Origin: Litsea cubeba
Taxonomy: Eukaryota; Streptophyta; Magnoliopsida; Laurales; Lauraceae
DNA length: 64,000 nucleotides
Reading direction: 5' to 3'
Assembly: GCA_012931725.1 (NCBI GenBank)
Contig: CM022945.1
Span: 102,702,432-102,766,431 of the forward strand
Positions 1-12,296 of the stretch are shown here, piece by piece. Position 1 is the first letter of the stretch, and each line of letters begins with the position of its first letter. A program made the translations under genes and the position numbers. The notes under the pieces are model-generated. The model did no database searches. It was not told where the DNA came from and worked only from the letters and a program-made list of their open reading frames with translations.

Positions 1-1216
1 CGATGTCAATGCTTTCTTGAACGGATTCCTTCAGGAAGAAATCTATATGCATCCTCCTCCAGGCGTTGTGAGAACTCCTCATTATGTGTGTCGTCTCAAA
101 CGAGCTTTATATGGACTCAAACAAGCCCCTCGTGCTTGGTTTGAACGGTTTAGCACAAGCATCATCAGCATTGGTTTTTCTCAGAGTGCTCATGACTCCG
201 CTCTTTTCACTCGCTATTCGCGATCTGCCTGTGTTTTTCTGTGACTCTATGTCGATGATATGATTATCACCGGCAGTGATGCTTCTGGTATTCTTTCCTT
301 GAAGCGTTTTCTTCATCAACAGTTTGAGATGAAAGATTTGGGTCATCTGCGGTACTTTCTGGGCATTGAGGTTGCCTACTCTCCCACAGGATATCTTTTG
401 TCGCAAACAAAATACTGCAATGACATTCTCCAACGCGCCGGGCTCACAGATTTGAAGCCTGTCTCTACTCCGATTGAACATAATCTGAAGCTTCGAACCA
501 CTGATGGCGATCTACTTCCTGATCCAACTCGTTATCGTGAAGTAGTAGGCAGCTTGGTTTATCTGACCATCACCAGACCAGATATTGCCTATGCGGTACA
601 TGTGGTGAGCCAATTTGTTGCGCAACCCACTCATATTCACTGGGCTGCTGTCCTGCGCATACTGAGATACTTACAAGGAAGTTCCAATCGCGCCCTCCTT
701 TCTTTCCTCCAGTCAGAATCTTACTCTGCATGGCTATTCTGATTCCGACTGGGCAGGAGATGTCAATGATCGTCGCTCTACTACTGGTTTCTCTATTTTT
801 CTTGGCTCTTCTCTCATCTCTTGGAAAAGCAAGAAACAGGAAGTCGTCTCGCGCGATCATCAACTGAAGCTGAATATCGTGCTGTATCTCACACTACTGC
901 TGAAATTATTTGGCTTCGCTGGTTACTTCGGGATTTAGGAGTTTTTGTTCCTACATCTACCTCTCTCTTCACGGACAATGAAAGTGCACGGAAACTGGCA
1001 ACAAATGATGTCTTCCATGAACGCTCAAAACATCTTGAAGTTGACTGTCATTTCATCCGTCAACATGTTCGGAGTGGTACTATTAAGCTCTTTCACATCT
1101 CATCAGCTGCTCAAATAGCAGATTTTTTCACCAAGAGCCACTCCACTTCTCGTTTTTCGGAGTTAGTTTCCAAGCTCTCAATGGTCACCTTCTCCCATCC
1201 AGAGCTTGAGAGGGGG
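1..1216 (+). mobile_element. Ty1/copia retrotransposon, 3' part of pol (RT and RNase H), decayed
   Basis: The reading is typical copia pol. It starts inside the reverse transcriptase with FLQEEIYMHPPPG and RLKRALYGLKQAPRAW, then the catalytic YVDD at 248-259, KDLGHLRYFLGIEVA and RPDIAYAVHVVSQFV, then RNase H with RSSTEAEYRA, a TDNESA box and RSKHLEVDCHFIRQHV. The copy is dead: an in-frame TGA at 242-244 lies just before YVDD. A one-base shift near 715-725 moves the SDWAGD and ISWKSKKQE stretch to another frame, and a second shift near 853-858 restores the first frame for STEAEY. A purine-rich tract (gagaggggg) ends at 1216, immediately before the LTR. The 5' half of the element lies outside the window. 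Confidence 0.93.
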
Positions 1217-1458
1217 TGTAAAGAAATAAGTCATCAGGTCAAACCGACCTAATGGGTCAGCTCGACCCATGTTCTAGATAGATACTAATGAGCTGTCATT
1301 AGATAGATACAAATCTTATGTTACTGCTGTAATCATGTGATTAGATTTAGTTCCTTTATTATTCCCTGTAATTATGTAATCAATCTCCCTAATCTAGGCA
1401 ACAGTGTATTATAAATAGCTATCATCGTCAATACAAAGATAAAGAAAATTCTCTTGCA
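1217..1458 (+). repeat. 3' LTR of the copia element (right edge approximate)
   Basis: It starts with TGTAA directly after the purine tract, as a 3' LTR should. A TATA-like TTATAAATAG lies at 1409-1418. The end is set at TTGCA (1454-1458), nearly the inverse of the start, giving about 242 bp. No second LTR is in the window, so the right edge is an estimate. Confidence 0.65.
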
Positions 1459-1773
1459 TCTAAGATCTCTTTTGAATGCTTCTGGCTTGGTTCATGTAAA
1501 TCTAATAGGAGGGAGTATTCAAACTTGATTGCTAGCCTCCAAATGCAAATTTGGTTGTGTACGTAAGTCAGAACTGTTTTTTTTTTTTTGGTAGAAAAGT
1601 CAGAACTGTTGAGATACATAATAAAAGATTGTACCAATGACAAAAAATATAGAGTTTGCATTGTTGATGCATTTGACACAAGTTCATTCACGTTTTGATA
1701 TAATTAATTATAGTTTGATGTGTGCAATTCCACTCACTATTGTGGTCATTTACTAGATGCCTCTACTTTTCAG

Positions 1774-4700
1774 GGTCGTGTCAATTTACGAAATCCAGAT
1801 CACAAATTTTGGCTCATTGAACAGATGATTACGGGTCAAAGAATTGGACTTCCACCAGTTGTTAAAAGGATGATCTTTTTTGGTCGAGAGGTTGGGCTGC
1901 AGATAGAAAGCTTTTGCCAACCTATCAGTTTAAAGAGTCGCAATTACTTAGGACCAACAGCGATGGATGCAGAGATGGCTTTTCTTATGCCAACCAAGGC
2001 CTTGGCCCAACCTGGAAAATGGTCTATGATCCTTTTGTTGGAACTGGAAGCATTCTTGTTGCTGCTGCACATTTTGGAGCAATGACAATGGTTTTTTTTA
2101 TTCTTTTGATTCATATTGTTAATCTCTCATTTCATGGGAGGATATCGGTTTTCTGAGGGTTCTGAGGAATATAATCAGAAAAAAGGTCATAGTGGTTGTG
2201 TCATATCATACTGAGCCCAGCGTGATTCCTGACCTAATTTATACTGGATTCAGTGTAGGTCTATTGGCCTATGGAGCTGTGACCGAGCCTCATTTTTCTG
2301 GCCCAATAATTATCATGCCTGACCTGGTACTAGGTCCACCTTGAGGTCCGAAAAGCAGCTAGTCCACTAGCTGTGCCTGGACAAGATCAGCCTTTTTATG
2401 TGGATATATTCTTCAAGTTTGCTGATATAAATTGTTCAGGTGCAGATATTGACATAAGAGTCGTTCGCCGATGGTCGTGGCCCTGATTGTAATGTCTGGA
2501 GCAATTTTAAACAGGTAAAATATTTGCCAGTCAAGTGACTTTTTAACTATCCATGATACATTTTTTCTGACTGCACTTTTTTTTTTTGTCAGTATGGTTT
2601 ACCGATGCCAATCTCTCTTTTGAGAGCGGATAATAACCTTCCTCCATGGCGTCCAGGACTCAGAGAGGTTGTTCTTGTGCTTTGTTGCTGTTTTGTTTGG
2701 TGAAGTGTTTTCAAATTTTCATGTCTCAAAGTAACATCTAAGTTAGCTCATACTTTTCAATGCTGGTTTTTCTTTGACCAAAACGGTGGTGAATTTTGAT
2801 GGGGTCATTGTCTAGAAGCTTATAGATGTTTTTCCCCTGTTAATAAGAACATATTTTCATTTATGAAAAAAAAACAAATACATCTATATAGTAAAGAGAT
2901 TTGTTTTCCTTTAAAAAAATTCTATGTAGTAAATAGACAAATACTGTAAAAATGCACACAAAGCACGTTCCTAAGGCAATAAGTTGAGAATAAATGGTCT
3001 CAAGATCCTGACAAAATGCGGAAGAAAAACCTATAAATAGGTCACGCTAGAAAATTCTCCCCAGATGAGCAAACAGAGCCAAGGTAAAACTCAAGGAGGC
3101 AGTGGCACAAAATTGCCAAAAAATCATCGATGATATCAGATTGCACTGTTTCAGTGGGAAAACCCACATCTTCATTCACACTTCTGTATCACGATGTAAG
3201 AACTAGATTGGCATCATTTAGGTCAAGTTCTGAACCTTCTTAACCACATCTAGCAGATTCCATGGTTGTAGGGCCTTGGCCTGTGACCATGTGACTGGGG
3301 TGACATGAAAAATCACAACCTGCTGAGACCCCTGGGCTTGTGATCTTTGTTCAGCACTTCAGCTGCTATAAGTATTTGTGATTGAATCCCAACTCAATGA
3401 AACTTCACCTAACCTCTATCCACGTGGTCCCTACTTATCCTACCCACCCACATTGTATTGTCACTCATCATTGCACGTTCAATACACAAATAGGTTCTTC
3501 ACACCAGATCATCAGCATTTCATATTGCACATATTGGGCAATGCTTTGTTGTTGATGATGATGAATGTAACTCAATCAAGACTCAGTTGAGCCTTCTAAT
3601 GTACTCGTCTCGGGGCACTTATGGGTTTCAGTTTTTTAAACACTAATTAGAACCTGACCAGAAGCAGCTGGATAAAAGGGGTACCAATGTTCTCAGGAGT
3701 AGAAAATAAGAAGATTTTGGGGTGAAGGCTGTGTTGCAAGATTAAAATATTCAGGCAATGCTCTTTTTCTGAAACCCAAACTTTTGATAGTTTTGTGTCT
3801 GGAGTATGGACTGCCATCATAATTATATAGTGAAAATATTTTGATATTGATAAAGCATTGAACCCAAAGAAGAATGGTGATATCCTGATTGGGTGGAACT
3901 TTTTAGTAGAAGGTGCATGCAACTACATAATGCTCTATAACGTAAAGAGAAAACTACAAATATCATCTAGTAGCATGCTATTATTATTTACGGTGTAGCA
4001 GACTCATTATTTAACAATTGGCATTTATAACATCTAAAGTTACAGTTGTACAAAGGAAAGCATGTTTAGGATAGAGTTGCTAGATTCGCCCCCACCCCTT
4101 GCGTTTCCCGCCTGTACCCTAAAAGGGTACTGGCGCAAATCGAAACACTAATCTAAGCGTCCCCCATTGTTATGTAAAAAAAAAAAACAGCAGAGAATAG
4201 AAAGTACAAATATGTAATACTAACCTTATTAGTCGTTGCAATCATCCCTCTCCCTACAGGACCTGTAGGTTTCAAGCCGCAGCCCCTTATGAGAGAGCAG
4301 AAACTTCGTGTGATGACCATGCATTGTTTATGTCTTACAATTACTTTTTCTTCACACACACACACACCACCACACACACACACACAACACACCAACACAC
4401 AACACACACATTATATATTATCAACGTCTCGTTGTGACAAACATAATACAGCTAATTACGAAGCTCCAAACACCGTACCGATGAAGCCTTACCCCAACGG
4501 ACCGTTGTCCCACCCTAAGTAGCTACCCCGTTACCCGTACCCCGTATCGAAACGACACCGCGTTTCTTGTACTATTGGTTTTAGGACCGTTTTTTAAATA
4601 TGTTTCCAATCATTTCTGTTTGAACCTTCTGCTCGTAGTAGTTTCATTGCTCATCTTGTGTGTCTCCATCGTCAGGTATTTGATGCAATAATCTGTGACC

Positions 4701-5230
4701 CTCCTTATGGAGTTCGTGCGGGGGGACGTAAATCTGGTGGCCGGAAATTAATGAAGGGTACTGTGGACCCTTACACTGTACCTGATGACAAAAGAAGGGA
4801 CCACATTCCGTCAACAGCACCTTACAGTTTGGTAGAGTGCATGCATGATCTACTTGACCTTGCTGCTAAGATGCTTGTCATGGGTGGTAGACTTGTGTTT
4901 TTCTACCCAGTTGTGAGAGAAGACGGTTTCTACTGAAGCACATTTCCCTGAGCACCCATGTTTTACATTGGTTGCTTCATCCGAACAGATCCTTAGCCTT
5001 CGTTACAGCCGATATCTACTGACGATGGTAAAAACGGGAGCCTACACTGAGGCAGTTGCAAAATTGGCTAAGGAGAAGCACATGGAATTCAGGGAAAACC
5101 ATCTCAAGTGGTTAGAAGATGGTAATCTCCATTCTGCAGTATTCAGCCCTGCTGGTACTAAAGAGGCTGAGCCAGGAAAATCAACTTTGACCGAGATACA
5201 AAGCCAAAATATAGAGGAAAATATGTCTAG
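1774..5230 (+). pseudogene. tRNA (guanine-N2)-methyltransferase Trm11/TRMT11-like pseudogene
   Basis: Four exons match the C-terminal two thirds of plant Trm11, the catalytic subunit that forms m2G10 in tRNA: about 1774-2089, 2440-2514, 2593-2667 and 4676-5230. Visible landmarks are GRVNLRNPDHKFWL, FFGREVG, LGPTAMDAEMAFLM, the SAM-binding DPFVGTGSILVAAAHFGA, DIRVV, YGLPMPISLLRADNN, the catalytic DPPYGVRAGGRKSGGRK and FRENHLKWLEDGNLHSAVF. AG acceptors are present before all four exons. The copy is broken: at least four indels in exon 1, one extra base near 2468 in exon 2, a two-base loss near 4932 that creates TGA, and another shift between about 5150 and 5200. The family C-terminus is read in another frame up to TAG at 5228-5230. 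The N-terminal THUMP region is absent from the window. Retained introns point to a decayed duplicate, not a processed copy. Confidence 0.88.
4352..4415. repeat. (CA)n microsatellite, imperfect
   Basis: A CA-rich simple repeat with ACC and AAC interruptions inside the third intron of the Trm11-like pseudogene. Confidence 0.9.
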
Positions 5231-5589
5231 TTTTACACTCTTAATCTTCATTTGTAGCTCTTATTAGTTTTTAATTGGTGCGAAGTTTAGCTAGTTTTAT
5301 TGACTAAATAGCTGGACCGTAGCTTTACTGGCTGATATCTTACGGCAGTGTTAGATGAAGGTTTATGTTGTTCTAGGCTAGTCCAAAAAGGTGTTGCCAA
5401 TTCTAAATACATTTAAGCGCAGGTTTTATGTGACAAAAACCAATTACTATTTTTACTAAAATGTAGTGAAGGGTCAAATCTGCGAACTGTAAAACCCCAT
5501 GTGGATAAGGCTTGATGATGATCAACCAGGCCAAGAGGTTGATATTGATAAATGAAAAATTGATCATATCTGTTCTGTCATGTCTCCAC

Positions 5590-6015
5590 TAGGGGGCAAT
5601 ACCCAACTTGAACTGCAAACAGACTTGAGTCCAACCTGGTAATTCATGGTTCGGGTTGACATTTCTGATCTGGTTAATAAATGGGTTGGGAAGGGTTGAG
5701 TACATTAGTGGTATTCTACCTACCCATCTGATATACCCTAACTAATTGCACTATTACCAACTGATTCCTTATTCTGCACGTGTGAAAGATGTGGTGTATT
5801 CAGATTTTGAAAATCTGGAACATCCAGGTTGGGAACAAACTACTTCTTACCAACTCAGACAAGGAGGCTGTCTCGAAATGCAGCCTTGTAATAATTAATG
5901 GCTTGGGTTTGGCTTGGGGTGGGATTCTCAACCCGATTAATAAGTTGGTCAGGGTTTCTTCCCATATTGTGCTAACTCTCAATGCTCAACCCAAGCTGAC
6001 CCATTGCCACCCCTA
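5590..6015. mobile_element. hAT-type MITE, 426 bp
   Basis: It begins TAGGGGGCAATACCCAA and ends GACCCATTGCCACCCCTA, whose reverse complement starts TAGGGGTGGCAATGGG. These are hAT-like terminal inverted repeats. The interior is rich in GGGTTG and CAACCC words, as in other hAT MITEs of this window. The flanking 8-mers do not match, so the insertion is probably old. Confidence 0.6.
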
Positions 6016-6626
6016 GGCCCTTCAAAAACCTAATACGGAGGAATTGTATCATGAGCAGTGGGCCAGAACAAAGTACATGACTGACTTGATGAGAGTATTA
6101 ACTCTGCAATCTTGTGGTCGTGACTCGTGACACAATGAGCAATTGAGAGAGCCTTCAACCCATTCAACTGTTTTTCTTTTTTATTCTTCAGATGTTGCTA
6201 TTAGCAAGTGCAAAGGTCACCCCCAAAGATTTTCATCAATCACCCATCTGTGAACTCACAAAAAGTTGCTTGAGAAAGAGACCACTAGCAAAACACAACA
6301 CATTGATATGCCAGACTTGTTATTAGATGCATCCCATTTCTTTCACAAACATAGGTCATAAGAGGTTTCAAATCCCTATCCTCATTTTCCAAGTGGGACC
6401 AAAGGCCTACTCTTCATGAAAAGGACCATATTATATATATATATATATAGATATTATAAACAAGAATATGCATATACTTGCATGTTTATATACTTTAATA
6501 AATCAATATTTTCTCCTACAAAATTTCTGCATGTGGACCACCATGGACCCATCACTGATCCAACCAATTAAATTGGATGGCAGATCTCAAACCTTCAATT
6601 TGAATCCAACACAAATAATAAGAACG

Positions 6627-6766
6627 GATACTTACCGTAAGTTCTTACCTGGCTTCCCGGGATTCAAAATTCAGGTACCCGCACATCTTTCCGCTTGATA
6701 CTTACCGTAAGTTCTTATCTGGCTTCCCGGGGTCAAAATCCAGGTACCTCACCTCTTTCTGCTTGT
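6627..6766. repeat. Two-copy 70-bp tandem duplication
   Basis: GATACTTACCGTAAGTTCTT occurs at 6627 and again at 6697, each followed by CTGGCTTCCCGGG and a variant of TTCAGGTACC. The copies differ at several bases. Confidence 0.85.
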
Positions 6767-6854
6767 GCTGGCTCTTTTCCCATTTGTGTGGGCTTCCTTC
6801 TTACTTAAATGAGCTGCTTTTTGTGTGTATGCGGGCTTTTTATTGGATCCCAAC

Positions 6855-7369
6855 TAGAGGTGCACAAAAAATCCGTTGATCCGTAAAATCGATTCAATCC
6901 AATCTACGGATTTTTAACCGAACCGAAGGTAAACATATTGGTGAATGATTAAAATATTGTAATCTGTTAGCAACGAAACGGTGACGGATTTCACCCCTCA
7001 ATCCGCAAATTAAATCCTATCCAATCCGTTGACATAAAATATAAATAAAAAAAAAACTTAAGGGATATAAATATAAGTTAAAAGGTCTAAATATAAAAGA
7101 AAAAAAACTTCAGGAGTCAAAATGTAATTCACTTATATATATATATAATAAACAAAAACCCTAGACCAAATTTCACCCTAACATCAAGACCATGCTCTTC
7201 AAATTTTCTTTAACGTTAGATTCAATGGATTGAACGGATTAAACCGATCCGATCCTCTACGGATCGGATCGGTTTTTAATAGTCATGGATTGGTGATGGA
7301 TTTCAAATCCATCAATTCGTAGATAACCGATTTAGTCTAATCCACACCAATCCAATTTGTGTACACCCC
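6855..7369. mobile_element. hAT-like MITE rich in CCGATCC words
   Basis: The left end TAGAGGTGCACAAA pairs with the right end TTTGTGTACACCCCA. The subterminal regions carry many ATCCGTTGAT and CGGATCGGATCGG words in both orientations, so the element can fold back. No convincing target duplication was found. Confidence 0.6.
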
Positions 7370-7670
7370 AGAGCTAATAATAATCAAGTGGGCCTCTTAG
7401 TCCATGCCCAATCCCAGCCCAAATTTGCATGGGGCGTGAACCATGTTGGATTGTTGAGCCCAGACCACATCTATTAAAACACTACTCTTCCAATTCCAAT
7501 CTTATCTCCACCTTTTTCTGCCTGAACATATGAACCCGTCCATTGTATCAGATTCCTACTAATCATCCTCTCTCCCCTGGACAGTAGATTATGTGGCCCA
7601 CTTTATAAACGGCTTTGATCACATGCTAGTGGGCCACACTTAGATAACCTTTGACTCACTCTCTCCTCCG

Positions 7671-7791
7671 TATAAATGCTCGATCGAAGAGCACACAACA
7701 GTGTCGTTTCTTCTCTCATCTATACAAATAATGGCAGATTTTCAAAACCCTCTCTTTTCTCTCCTTCGGACGGCTTCTCTCTGATTCAAGA
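7671..7791 (+). promoter_or_regulatory. Possible TATA box and first non-coding exon of the CCCH gene
   Basis: TATAAATG at 7671-7678 is followed about 25-30 bp downstream by a CT-rich leader and a good donor, CAAGA|GTAAGA, with GT at 7792. The next leader acceptor that fits is TTCTACAG at 17361-17368, 98 bp before the CCCH start codon. If they are joined, the gene has a leader intron of about 9.6 kb. The leader would contain an 18-codon upstream ORF including its stop, 7731-7784. The link between the two exons is inference, and this could be the 5' end of a different transcript. Confidence 0.35.
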
Positions 7792-9647
7792 GTAAGATTT
7801 CTATGCCCTCTTGCATCTCCATTTCGATTTCGCATGTTAGGGTTTGTAGTTTGTATGATATCTTTTCTATTCATCGTTTCCAAGGCTCCAATCGTAAAGC
7901 TGCTAGTCTTGCCAATGATTTCGTCAGTTACAGCACGCTTTTGGGTTTTTTTTGGATAAAAATGCTTCCTTTTTTCTTGGGCTTGATGGGTTGTTTGCAT
8001 TTTGTTGGAAATAGTTGTTTGGCAGTTTTAGTACTAACCCTAGTTTGTTGTTGGATCGAAGAACGCGTGTAAAATGCCGGGTCATTGATTTTGATTGATG
8101 GAGACGGCTCAGTGTCTAGTTTTGATTGCTTGGATGTGTTTGATAGGGTTTCAGTAATGTTCATGCACATTGCAGTTTCAATGTTTTAGGGTTTTAGTGG
8201 CATTGTTTTTTTTTTTTTTTGCCAGTTGGGATTTTTCTGCTGGGGGTAGTTCATTGGGTTACACAGGCAGTTGGTGACAAAAGCTTGAGAATTTTCACAA
8301 TTGAGTCTACTTTTGTATGAAAGTAGCACTTGACCTATCGTGCATTTCTGGGAAAGGTTACAGAAACAGCAGGATGAGTGGTTTATGAATGGAGTTATTG
8401 CATTTCCGTGCTAGCTAGTGGTGCGTGATTTGGATTGATGATACGGGGCTTGGTTAGGTACCTAAGGCCCTAGTTGTTCCGTTTCCTAAAACAATGAAGC
8501 TGTTCCTGAGTATTCACTATGTAATTAGTTTGTATATGTATAATGTATCTCTCCAATTTGTGGGTTGGTGTGGGGTTGATGTTAGGAAAGGAGTTCTTTT
8601 TAGGATGTGGAATTATATGGTTGGTTATTGCTTGTGAAGCTTAGAGGTCTGTGGTAGTTTTTAACGTAAGAGATTATACTTTTCTTAGATAAAACTTTTG
8701 TAGGGATCTTTACCGGTGGGATTGCTTGGGATAATTGTTTGTTGATGGTATTATTTAGTTCATGACTATCGGGGGTGATCCATTTAATTAGTTGAAAATT
8801 ATGTGTCAAATAGGTTAATTTCTTATGCAATCCATAGCCATTTCCTTGCACAAACCATAATTTTCGTACTGAGTCAACTAGGAATATGTCCGGGTCAAAT
8901 ACATTTCCGATTGGGCCAACTAAACCAAGTCACTTACTGGGTCAGTGGTTTGGTTGAATTTGGTTTGGGTGAAACTCTGTCGGCCCACTGGAAAACTCAT
9001 GACTAGGCTTGTACTATGGCTGAGTTAGCTTGGTTATCTGAATTCATTTCTATCCTGATGTATTAAAAACAAATGACAACCATATATGAGCGTTACATAC
9101 TTACATTATTACGATGGTTGAAGATAAAAGTATACTTAAATGAAAATTTTGGTGAATCATAAGAAATTATGTAGATATTTTGAAAACAAATGCATTTCTT
9201 TCTTTTTGACATATATATAGTATATGTTTATTTAAAAAATAATTTTCTTACTTGAATGGTTGATTCACCGAGTGTCCTGGTTGACTTGTCCTCATAAGTG
9301 GCTGAGTCTAGTTGATCCATTAGGTTGGAAACTATGTCACAAATGATATTGTTAGGTACTTATACATCAAAGATCACTATTTTCTATGCCTTCATGCAAG
9401 AGAAGTGAACATCGTCATAAGCAAGATTTAATTTATTAGTTGCTCGAATTGGTAGAGTGCCACTAATTGGATTTATATTAGAAAACTGAGAAGGTGCATA
9501 GAAATTCTATTGAGGGAATGCTGCAAGTTTATCATAAAAGCAACTTTATCATGGTGTGGAAGTGAACAACCAATGGACTTTTATGTTGTTCCACTGTGAA
9601 AGGTTATCTTACCTAATGATCTCTGGATTAGTTGGAAAGAGTAGATG

Positions 9648-9979
9648 ATCCCAAATTGGACTATAAGGAGCTGGAAAAAAACCCAATATATCTTTCTTAT
9701 ATTGTTCTGTTACTTGAAAAAATTTGGGACTTGTTTTCCATCAACTTGCTTAGTAGTTGGCGATGCCAAGTTGGTTGATCGGCTCAGTGAAAGCTTGGGA
9801 TAAGGATGTCCACAACATCCTTATCCCAAATTGGACTATAGGGAGCTGGGAAAAAAACCCATCATATCTTTCGTATATTGTTCTGTTATCTTAAAAAATT
9901 GGCACTTGTTTTCCATCCACTTGCTCACAAGTTGGTGATGCCAAACTGGTTGATTGGCTCATTGAAAGCTTGGGGATTG
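9648..9979. repeat. Imperfect 175-bp direct repeat with palindromic junction
   Basis: ATCCCAAATTGGACTATA starts at 9648 and 9823. Both copies go on through GGAGCTGG, TTGTTCTGTTA, ACTTGTTTTCCATC and GAAAGCTTGGG with scattered differences. At the junction, GGGATAAGGATGT (9797-9809) and ACATCCTTATCCC (9815-9827) form a perfect 13-bp inverted repeat with a 5-base loop. Confidence 0.85.
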
Positions 9980-12200
9980 CAGTTTGAGAGGTGGAATGAT
10001 AAGGATGTTATGGACAAAAGTTATAACTGCAATTGAATGGTCAATTCGGATGGACAACGTTATGTCTTTGGATGTTTCCAATTCTTTTCGAGTAGTGTGG
10101 CAGAAAAGGTAAAGACTGAGATAATTTATTTGGGCTTTGAGAATTGAGAACCCTTACTGCTGGGGAGTACATTTATTTGTCGGACATTTATTGAGAATGG
10201 TCCTAGGTGTAATTCTCAAAGAAGATTGGGCAGGCTTTTGTGTGGTTTTGAAACTTCAGCTTTGATTGTGATTGAAGTTGAATTGGCTAAGCGTGGGAAT
10301 TTGGATTTGCTTGACATTGGAAGTTTGTTTTAGCACCTATACCTTTTGGTTATAAAATTATCCTCTAACCCAGTTGGGATACTGGTTCCTTGGACGTGCA
10401 AGTGTGAGCCAATTCAACAATTTATTGTCATGAAGGAGTCGGGTTTGACATTGCATGCATTGAAGGCGACTTATGTTACTTTTGAAGTGAACACGTGTTT
10501 TCTTCATCTATTTTTGGCGATTAGTGCCTTGGATTGACTACACTCAGTATGTGCTTTCTTGTATTAGATTTTGTTTATTTTATTCTAGGGCAATAAATTT
10601 TGTTCAGTTGCTTGTAAAGAAAGTATTGTCTTATTTATGCCTTGTAATTTCATCGTTTCCCCTTCTGTAATGCCTTCTCTTTCCTAAAACAAAAGTTCTT
10701 ACTGATACAAAATGACTGCTAATGCTTATGGCTCACAAAAATAAAGATAGGAGCTGGCATCTTTTTCCACACCGATGGCAAGAAGATCTACTATAAAACC
10801 TTAAATTATACGGGCTTTGGAAACTTTTATCATATAGGAGGACTTCAGTCTTTTTACCTTTTATTCATTAATCTCTGATGTGTGGATGATGACTTAATAT
10901 TAGTGCTGGCCACTTTATCATATAGGATTTGAGTCTTTTAACCTTTTATTCATTAATCTATGATGTGTGGATGAGGACTTAATACTAGTGCTTTCTATGT
11001 CTTTTGAGTTTGGTAATGTGATTTGTTTGACTTCTCTTTTTAAATTCTATCTTTTCTGATTTCATGGTGTTGCTTGTTTTTCTTAGTGTTGTTCCGGTTT
11101 TTACAGTATATTTATCTCATACTGTATTCACCTGCTCCAATAAGTCACCATTCAAAAAAGAAAAAAAAGCCGTTATCATTATTTTAACTTTTACTCAACT
11201 TTTTAGATGTACTATATAATTTGTCCTTGGAAGACTCAACAAGTGCACCGATATATTTAAGATTCAAATGGTTATGTCATCTGCTGACTAAGACTGCATG
11301 CAATAGACTTTGAAATGACTTCTTGAATGATGCTTGGTGGTGCTAAAAATTCCTACTTTGGGAAAATGTAGCCTGGTCATGATGAAGGAATTTTAATGAA
11401 ATCAAGAGGTTAAGTAGTTGCCAAGGATATGATTTTAATACATGAGAAGTTATCGGAAGGATTGGTGCAAGTAGGCATCTTCATTTAATATCTATAACTT
11501 ACTCACGGTTGCGAGTGATGGGCAGTGCATTAATGCTATCTATAGGCTTCATTAAATGGACATTTGTCTTGGCGGCTCTCAAATCAATCATATATGATAT
11601 TTTGCAATAAATGGTTCCCTTCACGACAACTTGGATGATGGACTGAAACTTTTGTGGGCCAGTTGAAAGACTTCTATTTTGGATTGCTAATTGACTTAAT
11701 CTATTGTTTGGCTTCTCATGAACTCCTTCAGATTCTTCCTTTTTTATGTGTATTTCCTTTTAATCTTTCTTCGTAGGGGGAAAAGAGTTTCACTTTGTAA
11801 TTGCTTTTAAAAAAAAATACTTTAGAGCCTGATTTGTGATTGATTATTTTTTCAGGCTTCTTGGTTCCTCGATCAATTGGAGAATACCATGTATAATTGT
11901 TGAAATGGTGGAGTTTGCTAATTTCTCTGATCCTTCTGGTGCGATATTCGGTTAAATGATTTGATGCAATGTTTATTCTACGAAAGCTATGACAACGGGG
12001 TTCCATCATGGGTTGCTTGCCCACTTACGAGGTCATTGGTTTGAAACTAGGGAGACAATCTCGATAATTTTTATGATCAAAAGGTCCGCTGGAATGAAAA
12101 TATGTCTTTGAGCAAATAAGAGTTTAACCCTCTACAAAATGAAGTTTCATATGAACTATATAGTGTCACATACAAGGAGATGTGCATTATGAGAGCAATG

Positions 12201-12296
12201 GGGGAAGTTGAGGAGCAAATTGAGGGTAAAGATTTACAAGAGCAATTGGGGGAAGTTGATGAGCAAATTGAGGGTAAAGATTCTTGTGGGGGCAAT
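12201..12296. repeat. Two-copy 48-bp tandem repeat
   Basis: GGGGAAGTTGAGGAGCAAAT at 12201 recurs at 12249 with one change. It lies in an open frame that encodes a repeated GEVEEQIEGKD, but nothing else there looks like a gene. Confidence 0.75.

Larger units (their letters stand above)
6016..7670. other. Intergenic DNA with simple repeats and one MITE
   Basis: No gene seen. It holds a (TA)n run near 6431-6449, a 70-bp tandem duplication at 6627-6766 and a MITE at 6855-7369. The last 300 bp run into the proposed promoter at 7671. Confidence 0.6.

Noticed and set aside
4153..4407. Cys/Val-rich open frame on the minus strand
   Set aside because: It is produced by the CA/TG microsatellite.
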